A DNA stretch of 64,000 bases from Amycolatopsis tolypomycina (lineage in GTDB: Bacteria > Actinomycetota > Actinomycetes > Mycobacteriales > Pseudonocardiaceae): assembly GCF_900105945.1 (NCBI RefSeq), contig NZ_FNSO01000004.1, positions 1,550,001 through 1,614,000 on the forward strand, written 5' to 3'. The notes below the pieces were generated by a model. That model saw only the letters and a program-made list of their open reading frames with translations. It ran no database searches and was not told the DNA's origin. Below, piece by piece: positions 17,754-25,443 of this stretch. The stretch's first letter is position 1; each line of letters starts with the position of its first letter. Position numbers and translations under genes: made by a program.

Positions 17754-19348
17754 CTGCTCTGAGGTCCACAGTGGACACGCGGGCCGCCGAGTTCGGCGCG
17801 AACCGCGAGGCGATGCTGGAGAAGCTCGCCGAAATCGACGCCGAGCACGCCAAAGCCGTGGCCGGCGGCGGGGAGAAGTACGTCGAGCGTCACCGCAAGC
17901 GCGGCAAGCTGCTTGCCCGCGAGCGGATCGAGCTGCTGCTCGACGAGGACTCGCCGTTCCTGGAGCTGTCGCCGCTGGCGGCCTGGGGAACCGACTACCG
18001 CGTCGGCGCCAGCCTGGTGACCGGGATCGGCGTCGTCGAAGGCGTCGAGTGCCTGATCTCGGCCAGCGACCCGACGGTCAAGGGTGGCGCGAGCAACCCG
18101 TGGACGACGAAGAAGAGCTTCCGGGCCGCGGACATCGCCGCGCAGAACCGGCTGCCGTCGATCAACCTCGTCGAATCCGGCGGCGCGGACCTGCCCACGC
18201 AGAAGGAGATCTTCATCCCGGGCGGCCGGATCTTCCGCGACATCACGCGGGCGTCGGCCGCGGGCTGCCCGACGATCGCGCTGGTCTTCGGCAACTCCAC
18301 CGCGGGCGGCGCGTACCTGCCGGGCATGTCGGACTACGTCGTGATGGTCAAGGAACGCGCCAAGGTGTTCCTCGGCGGGCCGCCGCTGGTCAAGATGGCG
18401 ACCGGCGAGGAGTCCGACGACGAGTCGCTCGGCGGCGCCGAGATGCACGCGCGCACCTCGGGCCTGGCCGACTACCTGGCCGTCGACGAGCAGGACGCGA
18501 TCCGCCTCGGCCGCAACATCGTCAAGCGGCTGAACTGGACCAAGCAGGGGCCGACGCCGAAGCCGGACTACGCCGAGCCGCTGTACGACGCCGAGGACCT
18601 GCTCGGCATCGTCCCGACCGACCTGAAGGTGCCGTTCGACCCGCGCGAGGTCATCGCCCGGGTCGTCGACGGCTCCGACTTCGACGAGTTCAAGCCGCTC
18701 TACGGGTCGTCGCTCGTCACCGGCTGGGCGAGCATCCACGGCTACCCGGTCGGTGTGCTGGCCAACGCGCAGGGCGTGCTGTTCGGCGAGGAGTCGCAGA
18801 AGGCCGCGCAGTTCATCCAGCTGGCCAACCAGATCCACACGCCGCTGGTGTTCCTGCACAACACGACCGGCTACATGGTCGGCAAGGAGTACGAGCAGAG
18901 CGGCATCATCAAGCACGGCGCGATGATGATCAACGCCGTGTCGAACTCGAAGGTGCCGCACCTGTCCGTCCTCATGGGAGCTTCCTACGGCGCCGGGCAC
19001 TACGGGATGTGCGGCCGCGCCTACGATCCCCGGTTCCTGTTCGCGTGGCCGAGCGCGAAGTCCGCGGTGATGGGCCCGGCGCAGCTGGCCGGCGTGCTGT
19101 CCATCGTGGCCCGCGCGGCCGCCGAAAGCCGTGGCCAGGAGTACAACGAGGAGCACGACAAGGCCATGCGGGCCATGGTCGAGGGCCAGATCGAGGCCGA
19201 GTCGATGCCGATGTTCCTCTCCGGCATGCTCTACGACGACGGCATCATCGACCCGCGCGACACCCGCACCGTGCTGGGGCTGAGCCTGTCCGCGATCCAC
19301 AATGGACCAGTGAAGGGCGCCGAGGGCTTCGGCGTCTTCCGGATGTGA
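17750..19348 (+). CDS. Acyl-CoA carboxylase, carboxyltransferase (beta) subunit
   Basis: 532 residues, single polypeptide with N and C carboxyltransferase domains (ASDPTVKGGASNPWTTKKSFRAADIAAQ; FGNSTAGGAYLPGMSDYVVMV; HNTTGYMVGKEYEQSGIIKHGAMMINAV; MGASYGAGHYGMCGRAYDPRF). The sequence type is that of methylcrotonyl-CoA and geranyl-CoA carboxylases rather than propionyl-CoA carboxylase. It moves the carboxyl group from biotin onto the gamma-carbon of a branched enoyl-CoA. GTG 17750 overlaps the dehydrogenase stop. The alpha subunit follows 7 bases later. Confidence 0.93.
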   Translation: MTALRSTVDTRAAEFGANREAMLEKLAEIDAEHAKAVAGGGEKYVERHRKRGKLLARERIELLLDEDSPFLELSPLAAWGTDYRVGASLVTGIGVVEGVECLISASDPTVKGGASNPWTTKKSFRAADIAAQNRLPSINLVESGGADLPTQKEIFIPGGRIFRDITRASAAGCPTIALVFGNSTAGGAYLPGMSDYVVMVKERAKVFLGGPPLVKMATGEESDDESLGGAEMHARTSGLADYLAVDEQDAIRLGRNIVKRLNWTKQGPTPKPDYAEPLYDAEDLLGIVPTDLKVPFDPREVIARVVDGSDFDEFKPLYGSSLVTGWASIHGYPVGVLANAQGVLFGEESQKAAQFIQLANQIHTPLVFLHNTTGYMVGKEYEQSGIIKHGAMMINAVSNSKVPHLSVLMGASYGAGHYGMCGRAYDPRFLFAWPSAKSAVMGPAQLAGVLSIVARAAAESRGQEYNEEHDKAMRAMVEGQIEAESMPMFLSGMLYDDGIIDPRDTRTVLGLSLSAIHNGPVKGAEGFGVFRM

Positions 19349-19355
19349 GCGAGCG

Positions 19356-21332
19356 ATGATCCAGAACCTGCTGGTCGCCAACCGCGGCGAGATCGCCCGC
19401 CGCGTCTTCCGCACCTGCCGCGACGCCGGCATCGGCACGGTCGCGGTGTTCTCCGACGCCGATGCCGCTGCGCCGCACGTCCTCGAGGCCGACGCGGCCG
19501 TCCGGCTGCCCGGCAACGCGCCGAGCGAGACGTACCTGCGGGCCGGGCTGCTGGTCAAGGCGGCGGCCGAGACCGGCGCCGACGCCGTCCACCCCGGCTA
19601 CGGCTTCCTGTCCGAGAACGCCGCGTTCGCCCGTGCCGTCCTCGACGCCGGGTTGACGTGGGTCGGGCCACCGCCGGAAGCCATCGAGACCATGGGCTCC
19701 AAAGTGGAGTCCAAGCGGCTGATGGCCGCGGCCGGGGTGCCCGTGCTGTCCGAACTGGACCCGGACTCGGTCACCGAAGCCGACCTGCCGCTGCTGGTCA
19801 AGGCGTCCGCCGGCGGGGGCGGCCGCGGGATGCGCGTGGTCCGCTCGCTCGGCGAGCTGGCCGAGGCGGTGGAAGGCGCGAGCGCCGAGGCCGGGTCCGC
19901 GTTCGGCGACCCGACCGTCTTCTGCGAGCGGTACCTGGAGACCGGGCGGCACATCGAGGTGCAGGTGCTCGCCGATGCCCACGGCACGGTGTGGGCGGTG
20001 GGGGAGCGGGAGTGCTCGATCCAGCGCCGGCACCAGAAGGTCGTCGAGGAAGCGCCGTCGCCGTTCGTCGACGCGGCCATGCGCGAGGAGCTGTTCGACG
20101 CCGCGCGCAAGGCCGCGAAGGCGATCGACTACGTCGGTGCGGGCACGGTCGAGTTCCTCGCCGGGCCCGACGGCCGCTTCTACTTCCTCGAGATGAACAC
20201 CCGGCTGCAGGTCGAGCACCCGGTCACCGAGAACGTCACCGGCCTCGACCTCGTCGCCCTGCAGCTGCGGGTCGCCGAGGGCGAGCGGCTCCCGGCCGAC
20301 CCGCCGCCGACCGTCGGCCACTCCATCGAGGTCCGGCTCTACGCCGAAGACCCGGCAGCCGGGTGGCAGCCGCAGAGCGGGACGCTGCACACGTTCGAAG
20401 TGCCCGACGTCGACCGGACGTTCACCGAAGGCGCCGGGCTGAGGCTCGACTCCGGGTTCGAGACCGGCTCGGTGGTGGGCGTCCACTACGACCCGATGCT
20501 CGCCAAGGTGATCACCTGGGCCCCGACCCGCGCCGAGGCGGCCCGGCGGCTCGCGAAAGCGCTGGCGGCGGCGAAGATCCACGGTGTCGTCACCAACCGC
20601 GACCTCCTGGTGAACATCCTGCGCCACGAGGCGTTCCTGGCCGGGGAGACTGACACGGCGTTCTTCGACCGCCACGGCCTCGACACCCTCGCCGCGCCGC
20701 TGGCCACACCCGACACCGAACGGCTCTCCGCCCTCGCCGCGGCCCTCTCCGACGCGGCGGGCAACCGTGCGCGCGCCACTACGCAGGGCCGGTTGCCCAG
20801 CGGCTGGCGCAACGTCCGCTCGGCCGGGCAGCGCAAGGTCTTCACCGTCGCCGACCGCGAGTACGAGGTCGTCTACTCGCTGACCCGGGACGGCCTGCGC
20901 GCCGATGGCTTCGAGACCGGGTTGGTCAGCGCCGAGCCGGGCCGGGTGGTCCTGGACGTGGCCGGTGTGCGGCGCGCGTTCGACGTCGCCCGCCACGATG
21001 GCGTGTCCTATGTGGACTCCACGCTCGGGTCGGTCGCGCTCACGGCGGCGCCGCGGTTCGCCGACCCGGACGCTGCGCTGGCTGCCGGGTCGCTGGTCGC
21101 GCCGATGCCGGGCACGGTCGTGCGGCTCGCCGTGCAGGCCGGGGACCCGGTCAAGGCGGGCGACCCGCTGTTGTGGCTCGAAGCGATGAAGATGGAACAC
21201 CGGATCGCCGCGCCCGCCGACGGCGTGGTGGCGGAACTGCCGGTGACAGTGGGACAGCAGGTCGAAGTGGGCACGATCCTCGCCGTCGTCGGAGACGCGC
21301 AATCGGACACCGTGGTGGGAGAAGCAGAATGA
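19356..21332 (+). CDS. Acyl-CoA carboxylase, biotin carboxylase/BCCP (alpha) subunit
   Basis: 658 residues. Biotin carboxylase domain about 1-445 (NRGEIARRVFRTCRDAGIGTVAV; HPGYGFLSENAAFA; KASAGGGGRGMRVV ATP-grasp glycine loop; EMNTRLQVEHPVTE catalytic core), then the linker, and a C-terminal biotinyl domain with EAMKMEH, biotin attached at Lys612. It works as a holoenzyme with the preceding beta subunit. The ATG of the next gene overlaps its stop (ATGA at 21329-21332). Confidence 0.95.
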   Translation: MIQNLLVANRGEIARRVFRTCRDAGIGTVAVFSDADAAAPHVLEADAAVRLPGNAPSETYLRAGLLVKAAAETGADAVHPGYGFLSENAAFARAVLDAGLTWVGPPPEAIETMGSKVESKRLMAAAGVPVLSELDPDSVTEADLPLLVKASAGGGGRGMRVVRSLGELAEAVEGASAEAGSAFGDPTVFCERYLETGRHIEVQVLADAHGTVWAVGERECSIQRRHQKVVEEAPSPFVDAAMREELFDAARKAAKAIDYVGAGTVEFLAGPDGRFYFLEMNTRLQVEHPVTENVTGLDLVALQLRVAEGERLPADPPPTVGHSIEVRLYAEDPAAGWQPQSGTLHTFEVPDVDRTFTEGAGLRLDSGFETGSVVGVHYDPMLAKVITWAPTRAEAARRLAKALAAAKIHGVVTNRDLLVNILRHEAFLAGETDTAFFDRHGLDTLAAPLATPDTERLSALAAALSDAAGNRARATTQGRLPSGWRNVRSAGQRKVFTVADREYEVVYSLTRDGLRADGFETGLVSAEPGRVVLDVAGVRRAFDVARHDGVSYVDSTLGSVALTAAPRFADPDAALAAGSLVAPMPGTVVRLAVQAGDPVKAGDPLLWLEAMKMEHRIAAPADGVVAELPVTVGQQVEVGTILAVVGDAQSDTVVGEAE

Positions 21333-22495
21333 ACGCGATGAACTTCGTCGAGCCGGAGGAGCGGATCGCGCTTCGCAAGGCCGTCGCCGAGCTGGGCGCC
21401 AAGTACGGGCACGAGTACTACGCCCGCAAAGCTCGTGCGGACGAGAAGACGCACGAACTCTGGGACGAGGCCGGGCGCCTGGGCTACCTCGGGGTCAACA
21501 TCCCCGAGGAGTACGGCGGCGGGGGCGCGGGCATCGCCGACCTCGCCGCGGTGCTCGAAGAACTCGCCGCCGCGGGGTCGCCGTTGCTGCTCATGGTCGT
21601 TTCGCCGGCCATCTGCGGCACCGTGATCTCCCGGTTCGGCACCGACGAGCAGAAGAAGCAGTGGCTGCCGGGCATCGCCGACGGCACCAAGCGGATGGTC
21701 TTCGCGATCACCGAGCCGGACGCCGGGTCGAACTCGCACAAGATCACCACCACCGCGCGCCGCGACGCCGGCGGGTGGGTCCTCAACGGACGCAAGGTCT
21801 ACATCTCCGGGGTGGACGAGGCGGACGCCGTGCTCGTCGTCGGCCGCACCGAGGACTCGAAGACCGGTCGGCTCAAGCCCGCGCTGTTCATCCTCCCGAC
21901 CGGCACCGCGGGCTTCGAGTACACGAAGATCCCGATGGACATCGTCGCGCCGGAGAACCAGTTCTCGCTGTTCCTCGACGACGTCCACCTGCCCGCCGAG
22001 GCGCTGGTCGGCGAGGAGGACGCGGCGATCGCGCAGCTGTTCGCCGGTCTCAACCCGGAACGCATCATGGGCGCGTCGTTCTCCCTCGGCATCGCCAGGT
22101 ACGCGCTGGCCAAGGCCGTCGGCTACGCCAACGAGCGGCAGGTCTGGGGCGCCTCGATCGGCACCCACCAGGGCCTCGCGCACCCGCTGGCCGAGATCAA
22201 GATCGAGCTGGAGCTCGCGAAGCTGATGACGCAGAAGGCGGCGTCGCTCTACGACTCCGGCGACGACTTCGGCGCGGGGGAGTCGGCCAACATGGCGAAG
22301 TACGCCGCCGCCGAGGTCGCCATCCGGGCCACCGACCAGGCCGTGCAGACCCACGGCGGCAACGGCCTGGCGACCGAGTACGGTCTCGGCACGCTGGTGA
22401 CGGCGGTGCGGCTGGGCCGGATCGCGCCGGTCAGCCGCGAGATGGTGCTCAACTTCGTCGGCCAGCACAGTCTCGGCCTCCCGAAGTCCTACTAG
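21329..22495 (+). CDS. Acyl-CoA dehydrogenase 2
   Basis: 388 residues, a second FAD acyl-CoA dehydrogenase: FAITEPDAGSNSHKITTTARRD at the FAD site, RKVYISGVDEADAVLVVG, and a C-terminal AVQTHGGNGLATEYGLGTLVTAVRLGRIAPVSREM. It differs clearly from dehydrogenase 1, so the operon probably has two oxidation steps or two chain-length ranges. The start is fixed by the ATGA overlap. Its TAG stop is part of the CTAG target that the downstream IS duplicated, so the stop codon survived the insertion. Confidence 0.92.
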   Translation: MNAMNFVEPEERIALRKAVAELGAKYGHEYYARKARADEKTHELWDEAGRLGYLGVNIPEEYGGGGAGIADLAAVLEELAAAGSPLLLMVVSPAICGTVISRFGTDEQKKQWLPGIADGTKRMVFAITEPDAGSNSHKITTTARRDAGGWVLNGRKVYISGVDEADAVLVVGRTEDSKTGRLKPALFILPTGTAGFEYTKIPMDIVAPENQFSLFLDDVHLPAEALVGEEDAAIAQLFAGLNPERIMGASFSLGIARYALAKAVGYANERQVWGASIGTHQGLAHPLAEIKIELELAKLMTQKAASLYDSGDDFGAGESANMAKYAAAEVAIRATDQAVQTHGGNGLATEYGLGTLVTAVRLGRIAPVSREMVLNFVGQHSLGLPKSY

Positions 22496-23539
22496 GGCCT
22501 GTATCGAAGTTGTCTTCGGCAGGTTGAGCTGGAGTTGACCGTGTTGGGCGTGTCGGCGGCTGAAATGGGTGAGGTCTCCGGTATTTGGTTCGTCGACCAA
22601 GAAGAACCTGAACACCGGAGACCTCGTGGACACCCTAGCGGTGGCGGGGCGGTTCGACCTGACCGACGCTCAGTGGGCAGCGCTGGAGCCGTTGCTGCCC
22701 GAGCCGAAGCGGCCTGGGCGACCGTCGTTGTGGAGCAGACGGCAGCTGATCGACGGGATCCGGTGGCGGGGACGCACCGGGGCGCCGTGGCGGGACGTGC
22801 CTGAGAGATATGGGTCCTGGTCAGCGGCGTATGGGCTGTTCCGGCGGTGGCAGCGGGCTGGTGTCTGGCAGCGGATTCTGACCGCGTTGCAGGCTCTGGC
22901 CGAAGCCAAGGGGCGGATCACGTGGGATGTCAGTGTGGATTCCACGATCGCGCGGGCTCATCAGCATGCCGCGGGTGCGCGGAAAAGGGGGATCTGCAGG
23001 CCGAGCCGCCGGGCGGGGTCACCGTCGAGCCAGCGGATCACGCGTTGGGGCGGTCCCGGGGTGGGTGGACCACGAAGCTGCATCTGGGCTGTGAGCAGGG
23101 GCAGAAGCCGTTGTCGATCGTGCTGACCGCCGGGCAGCGTGGCGATAGCCCGCAGTTCATTCCCGTCTTGGCCGGGATCCGGGTGCCCCGGCTGTCCGGT
23201 GGTGGGCGGCCGCGGACGCGTCCGGACCGGGTGCTGGCGGACAAGGCCTACACCTCCAAGGCCAACCGGGCCCACCTGCGCAAACGTGGGATCAAAGCGA
23301 CGATCCCGAGCAAGGCCGACCAGGATGCGCATCGCAAGGCCAAGGGGTCCAAGGGCGGCCGGCCACCGTCCTTCGACCCCGAAACCTACAAACAGCGTCA
23401 CGCTGTGGAGTGCGGCATCAACCGGCTCAAACGCCACCGTGGGGTAGCTACCCGATACGACAAGCTCGCTGTCCGCTACGAAGCCACCGTCCACATCGCC
23501 GCCATCGACGAATGGCTCTGACCGACTTCGATACAGGCC
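22496..23539 (+). mobile_element. IS5-family insertion sequence (IS427-like group) with CTAG target duplication
   Basis: The ends carry a perfect 15-base inverted repeat: GGCCTGTATCGAAGT at 22496 and ACTTCGATACAGGCC ending at 23539. The element is flanked on both sides by CTAG (22492-22495 and 23540-23543), matching the YTAR target preference known for IS5-family elements. The length is 1044 bp. It lies between acyl-CoA dehydrogenase 2 and the SDR gene of one operon. Removing it with one CTAG restores a spacing in which the dehydrogenase stop TAG runs into the AGGAGG of the SDR gene. Confidence 0.93.
22626..23521 (+). CDS. IS5-family DDE transposase, two frames
   Basis: The first frame (GTG at 22626, [27 protein letters not shown]) holds the N-terminal domain and the first Asp ([15 protein letters not shown]). 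It must shift by -1 at the AAAAGGGGG run (22983-22991) to continue as [34 protein letters not shown]. This second part has the second Asp ([10 protein letters not shown]) and the Glu ([25 protein letters not shown]). Read through, it gives about 298 residues. Without the shift the first frame ends at 23126. Such a two-frame layout is common in this family, so it may be programmed; a mutation cannot be excluded. An in-frame GTG at 22569 is an alternative start. Confidence 0.85.
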
Positions 23540-23553
23540 CTAGGAGGGTCGCT

Positions 23554-24387
23554 GTGTCCACTTTGGCGGGAAAGACGATCCTGATGTCCGGCGGCAGCCG
23601 CGGTATCGGCGAGGCGATCGCGCTGCGGGCGGCCGCCGACGGCGCGAACGTCGCACTGCTGGCCAAGACCGCCGAACCGCACCCGAAGCTGCCCGGCACG
23701 ATCTACACGGCCGCGGAGGCGATCGAGAAGGCGGGCGGGCACGCGCTGCCGATCCTCGGCGACGTCCGCGACGACGACGGCGTGGCCGCGGCGGTGGCGA
23801 AGACCGTCGAGCAGTTCGGCGGGATCGATGTCGTGGTGAACAACGCGAGCGCGATCGACCTGACGCCGACCGAGCAGGTCAGCATGAAGCGCTACGACCT
23901 GATGCAGGACATCAACGCCCGCGGCACGTTCCTGCTGTCCAAGCTGGCCATTCCGCACCTGCGCGCGGCGGCGAACCCGCACGTCCTGACGCTGTCGCCG
24001 CCGATCAGCCTCGACGAGAAGTGGTTCACCGCCGGCCACCTCGCCTACAGCATCGCCAAGTACTCGATGAGCCTGGTGACCGTCGGGCTCGCGGCGGAGC
24101 TCCGCGGCGACGGGATCGCGGCGAACTCGCTGTGGCCGCGCACGACGATCGACACCGCGGCGATCCGCAACGTCGTCGGCGCGGAACTGGCTTCGCGCAG
24201 CCGGACGCCGGAGATCATGGCCGACGCGGCCCACGTGATCCTGACCAGGCCGAGCCGGGAAACCACCGGCAACTTCTTCCTCGACGATGAGGTCCTGCGC
24301 GCGGCCGGCGTCACGGACTTCGCGAAGTACCGCGTCGGCGGCACCGAGGAGGACCTCCAGCTCGACTTCTGGGTGGACCCGGCTTGA
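23554..24387 (+). CDS. Short-chain dehydrogenase/reductase, HSDL2-like
   Basis: 277 residues of the classical SDR fold: nucleotide loop SGGSRGIGEAIALRAA, NNASAIDLT, and the catalytic Tyr-Lys in AYSIAKYSM. The sequence pattern (GGSRGIGEAIALRAAADGANVALLAKTAEPHPKLPGTIYTAAEAIEKAGG) is that of HSDL2-type enzymes, the group that I recall for AtuB of the terpene cluster. GTG 23554 has AGGAGG seven bases upstream, part of it inside the IS target duplication. Downstream of the IS, expression may now depend on the element or be reduced. Its stop overlaps the TetR start. Confidence 0.88.
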   Translation: MSTLAGKTILMSGGSRGIGEAIALRAAADGANVALLAKTAEPHPKLPGTIYTAAEAIEKAGGHALPILGDVRDDDGVAAAVAKTVEQFGGIDVVVNNASAIDLTPTEQVSMKRYDLMQDINARGTFLLSKLAIPHLRAAANPHVLTLSPPISLDEKWFTAGHLAYSIAKYSMSLVTVGLAAELRGDGIAANSLWPRTTIDTAAIRNVVGAELASRSRTPEIMADAAHVILTRPSRETTGNFFLDDEVLRAAGVTDFAKYRVGGTEEDLQLDFWVDPA

Positions 24388-24980
24388 CCGGCATCCGCGA
24401 ACCCCAGCAGGAACGCAGCCGCACCACGCGGCGGCGGCTGGTCGAGGCCGCGCTCGACAGCTTCGGCGAGCGCGGCTGGCACGGCGTCACGGTGGCCGGG
24501 ATCGCCGAGCGCGCCGGCGTCTCCCGCGGCGCGGCCCAGCACCACTTCCCGGCCCGCGAGGACCTCGTGGTGGCGGCGGTCGACCTGCTCGGCGAGGCCC
24601 AGATCGACGAGCTGCGAGCCCAGGCGGCCGGCCTCCCGGACGGCGCGTCCCGCATCGAGCGCGTCGTGGAGATGGTGCTGAACCTCTACACGGGCCCGCT
24701 GTTCCGCGCGGCCCTCCAGCTGTGGTCGGTGGCGGCGACCGACGACGCCCTCCGCGACGTGCTGGTGCCCCTGGAGGCCAGGGTCGGCCGCGAGGCGCAC
24801 CGCGTGACGGTGGAGCTCCTCGGCGTCGACGAGTCCCGGCCGGGGGTCCGCGAGCTGGTCCAGGCCACCCTGGACCTGGCCCGGGGCCTGGGCTTGGCGA
24901 ACCTCCTGACGGACGACACCCGACGGCGGCGCCAGATCGTGCGCGAGTGGGCGCGGACCCTGGAGCTGCGGCTGGCCTGA
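24384..24980 (+). CDS. TetR-family transcriptional regulator (acyl-CoA locus)
   Basis: 198 residues: N-terminal helix-turn-helix (RRRLVEAALDSFGERGWHGVTVAGIAERAGVSRGAAQHHFPAREDLVVAAV) and an all-helical ligand domain. It starts with TTG at 24384, overlapping the SDR stop (TTGA), so it is the last gene of the acyl-CoA operon. It is the natural candidate for controlling this operon and the divergent crotonase-ADC pair, probably answering to an acyl-CoA; this is inference. A small hairpin follows. Confidence 0.88.
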   Translation: MTGIREPQQERSRTTRRRLVEAALDSFGERGWHGVTVAGIAERAGVSRGAAQHHFPAREDLVVAAVDLLGEAQIDELRAQAAGLPDGASRIERVVEMVLNLYTGPLFRAALQLWSVAATDDALRDVLVPLEARVGREAHRVTVELLGVDESRPGVRELVQATLDLARGLGLANLLTDDTRRRRQIVREWARTLELRLA

Positions 24981-24983
24981 GTC

Positions 24984-25007
24984 AGGTTCCGAGACCGGAC
25001 GGAACCT
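24984..25007 (+). terminator. Terminator hairpin after the acyl-CoA operon
   Basis: AGGTTCCG (24984-24991) and CGGAACCT (25000-25007) pair perfectly around an 8-base loop, starting 4 bases after the TetR stop. Confidence 0.6.
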
Positions 25008-25053
25008 CACCCGCGTCCCAAGCGTCATAGTGCCGTAAGTAACACAATCGGCC

Positions 25054-25074
25054 CAACGGGCGAATAACCCGTTG
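25054..25074. promoter_or_regulatory. Inverted repeat upstream of the small Cys-rich gene
   Basis: CAACGGG and CCCGTTG are perfect 7-base arms with the AT-rich spacer CGAATAA, 26 bases before the chosen start at 25101. It may be an operator or a 5' leader hairpin. Confidence 0.4.
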
Positions 25075-25100
25075 TAGTGGCGAAGAGAAAGGCAAGTCCG

Positions 25101-25358
25101 GTGTCCGGTTCAGGAGTCGAGCTCACCCACCGCGCGATGGCCATGCTGAAGGCGGTGGCCGCGGGTCGTGCGCAGATGTCGTGCAGCTGCGAGCCCGACC
25201 TCTTCATCGACGGATTCGCCTGTTGCGATCAGATGACCGCGCACGCGCTCGCCCACGGCGGCTACCTCCGTCCCGCCGTCGAAGGCGCCACCGGCCGGGT
25301 CGACGCCGAGCTGACCGAGGCAGGCCGCGCCGCGCTGGCGATCACCGTCGCCGCCTGA
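25101..25358 (+). CDS. Small cysteine-rich protein of unknown function
   Basis: 85 residues from GTG 25101 (MSGSGVELTHRAMAML); GTG 25077 would add eight residues but lies against the inverted repeat with no ribosome-binding site, whereas AAAGG precedes 25101. The middle reads QMSCSCEPDLFIDGFACCDQM, four cysteines in an acidic setting that could bind a metal. The flanks (LTHRAMAMLKAVAAG; VDAELTEAGRAALAI) resemble a small winged-helix scaffold. I do not recognise the family; no signal peptide is seen. Confidence 0.6.
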   Translation: MSGSGVELTHRAMAMLKAVAAGRAQMSCSCEPDLFIDGFACCDQMTAHALAHGGYLRPAVEGATGRVDAELTEAGRAALAITVAA

Positions 25359-25443
25359 GCTGCCCGGGCGGCGTCACGCACGGTCGTGAAGTCGCTCACC
25401 TGTTCGATATCTTCGGGGTCGGGGGACCTGGCAGGCTTACCCC

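Noticed and set aside
22496..23539. The IS as an old remnant
   Set aside because: Both 15-base ends are perfect, the target duplication is intact and all three catalytic residues are present, so it looks recent.
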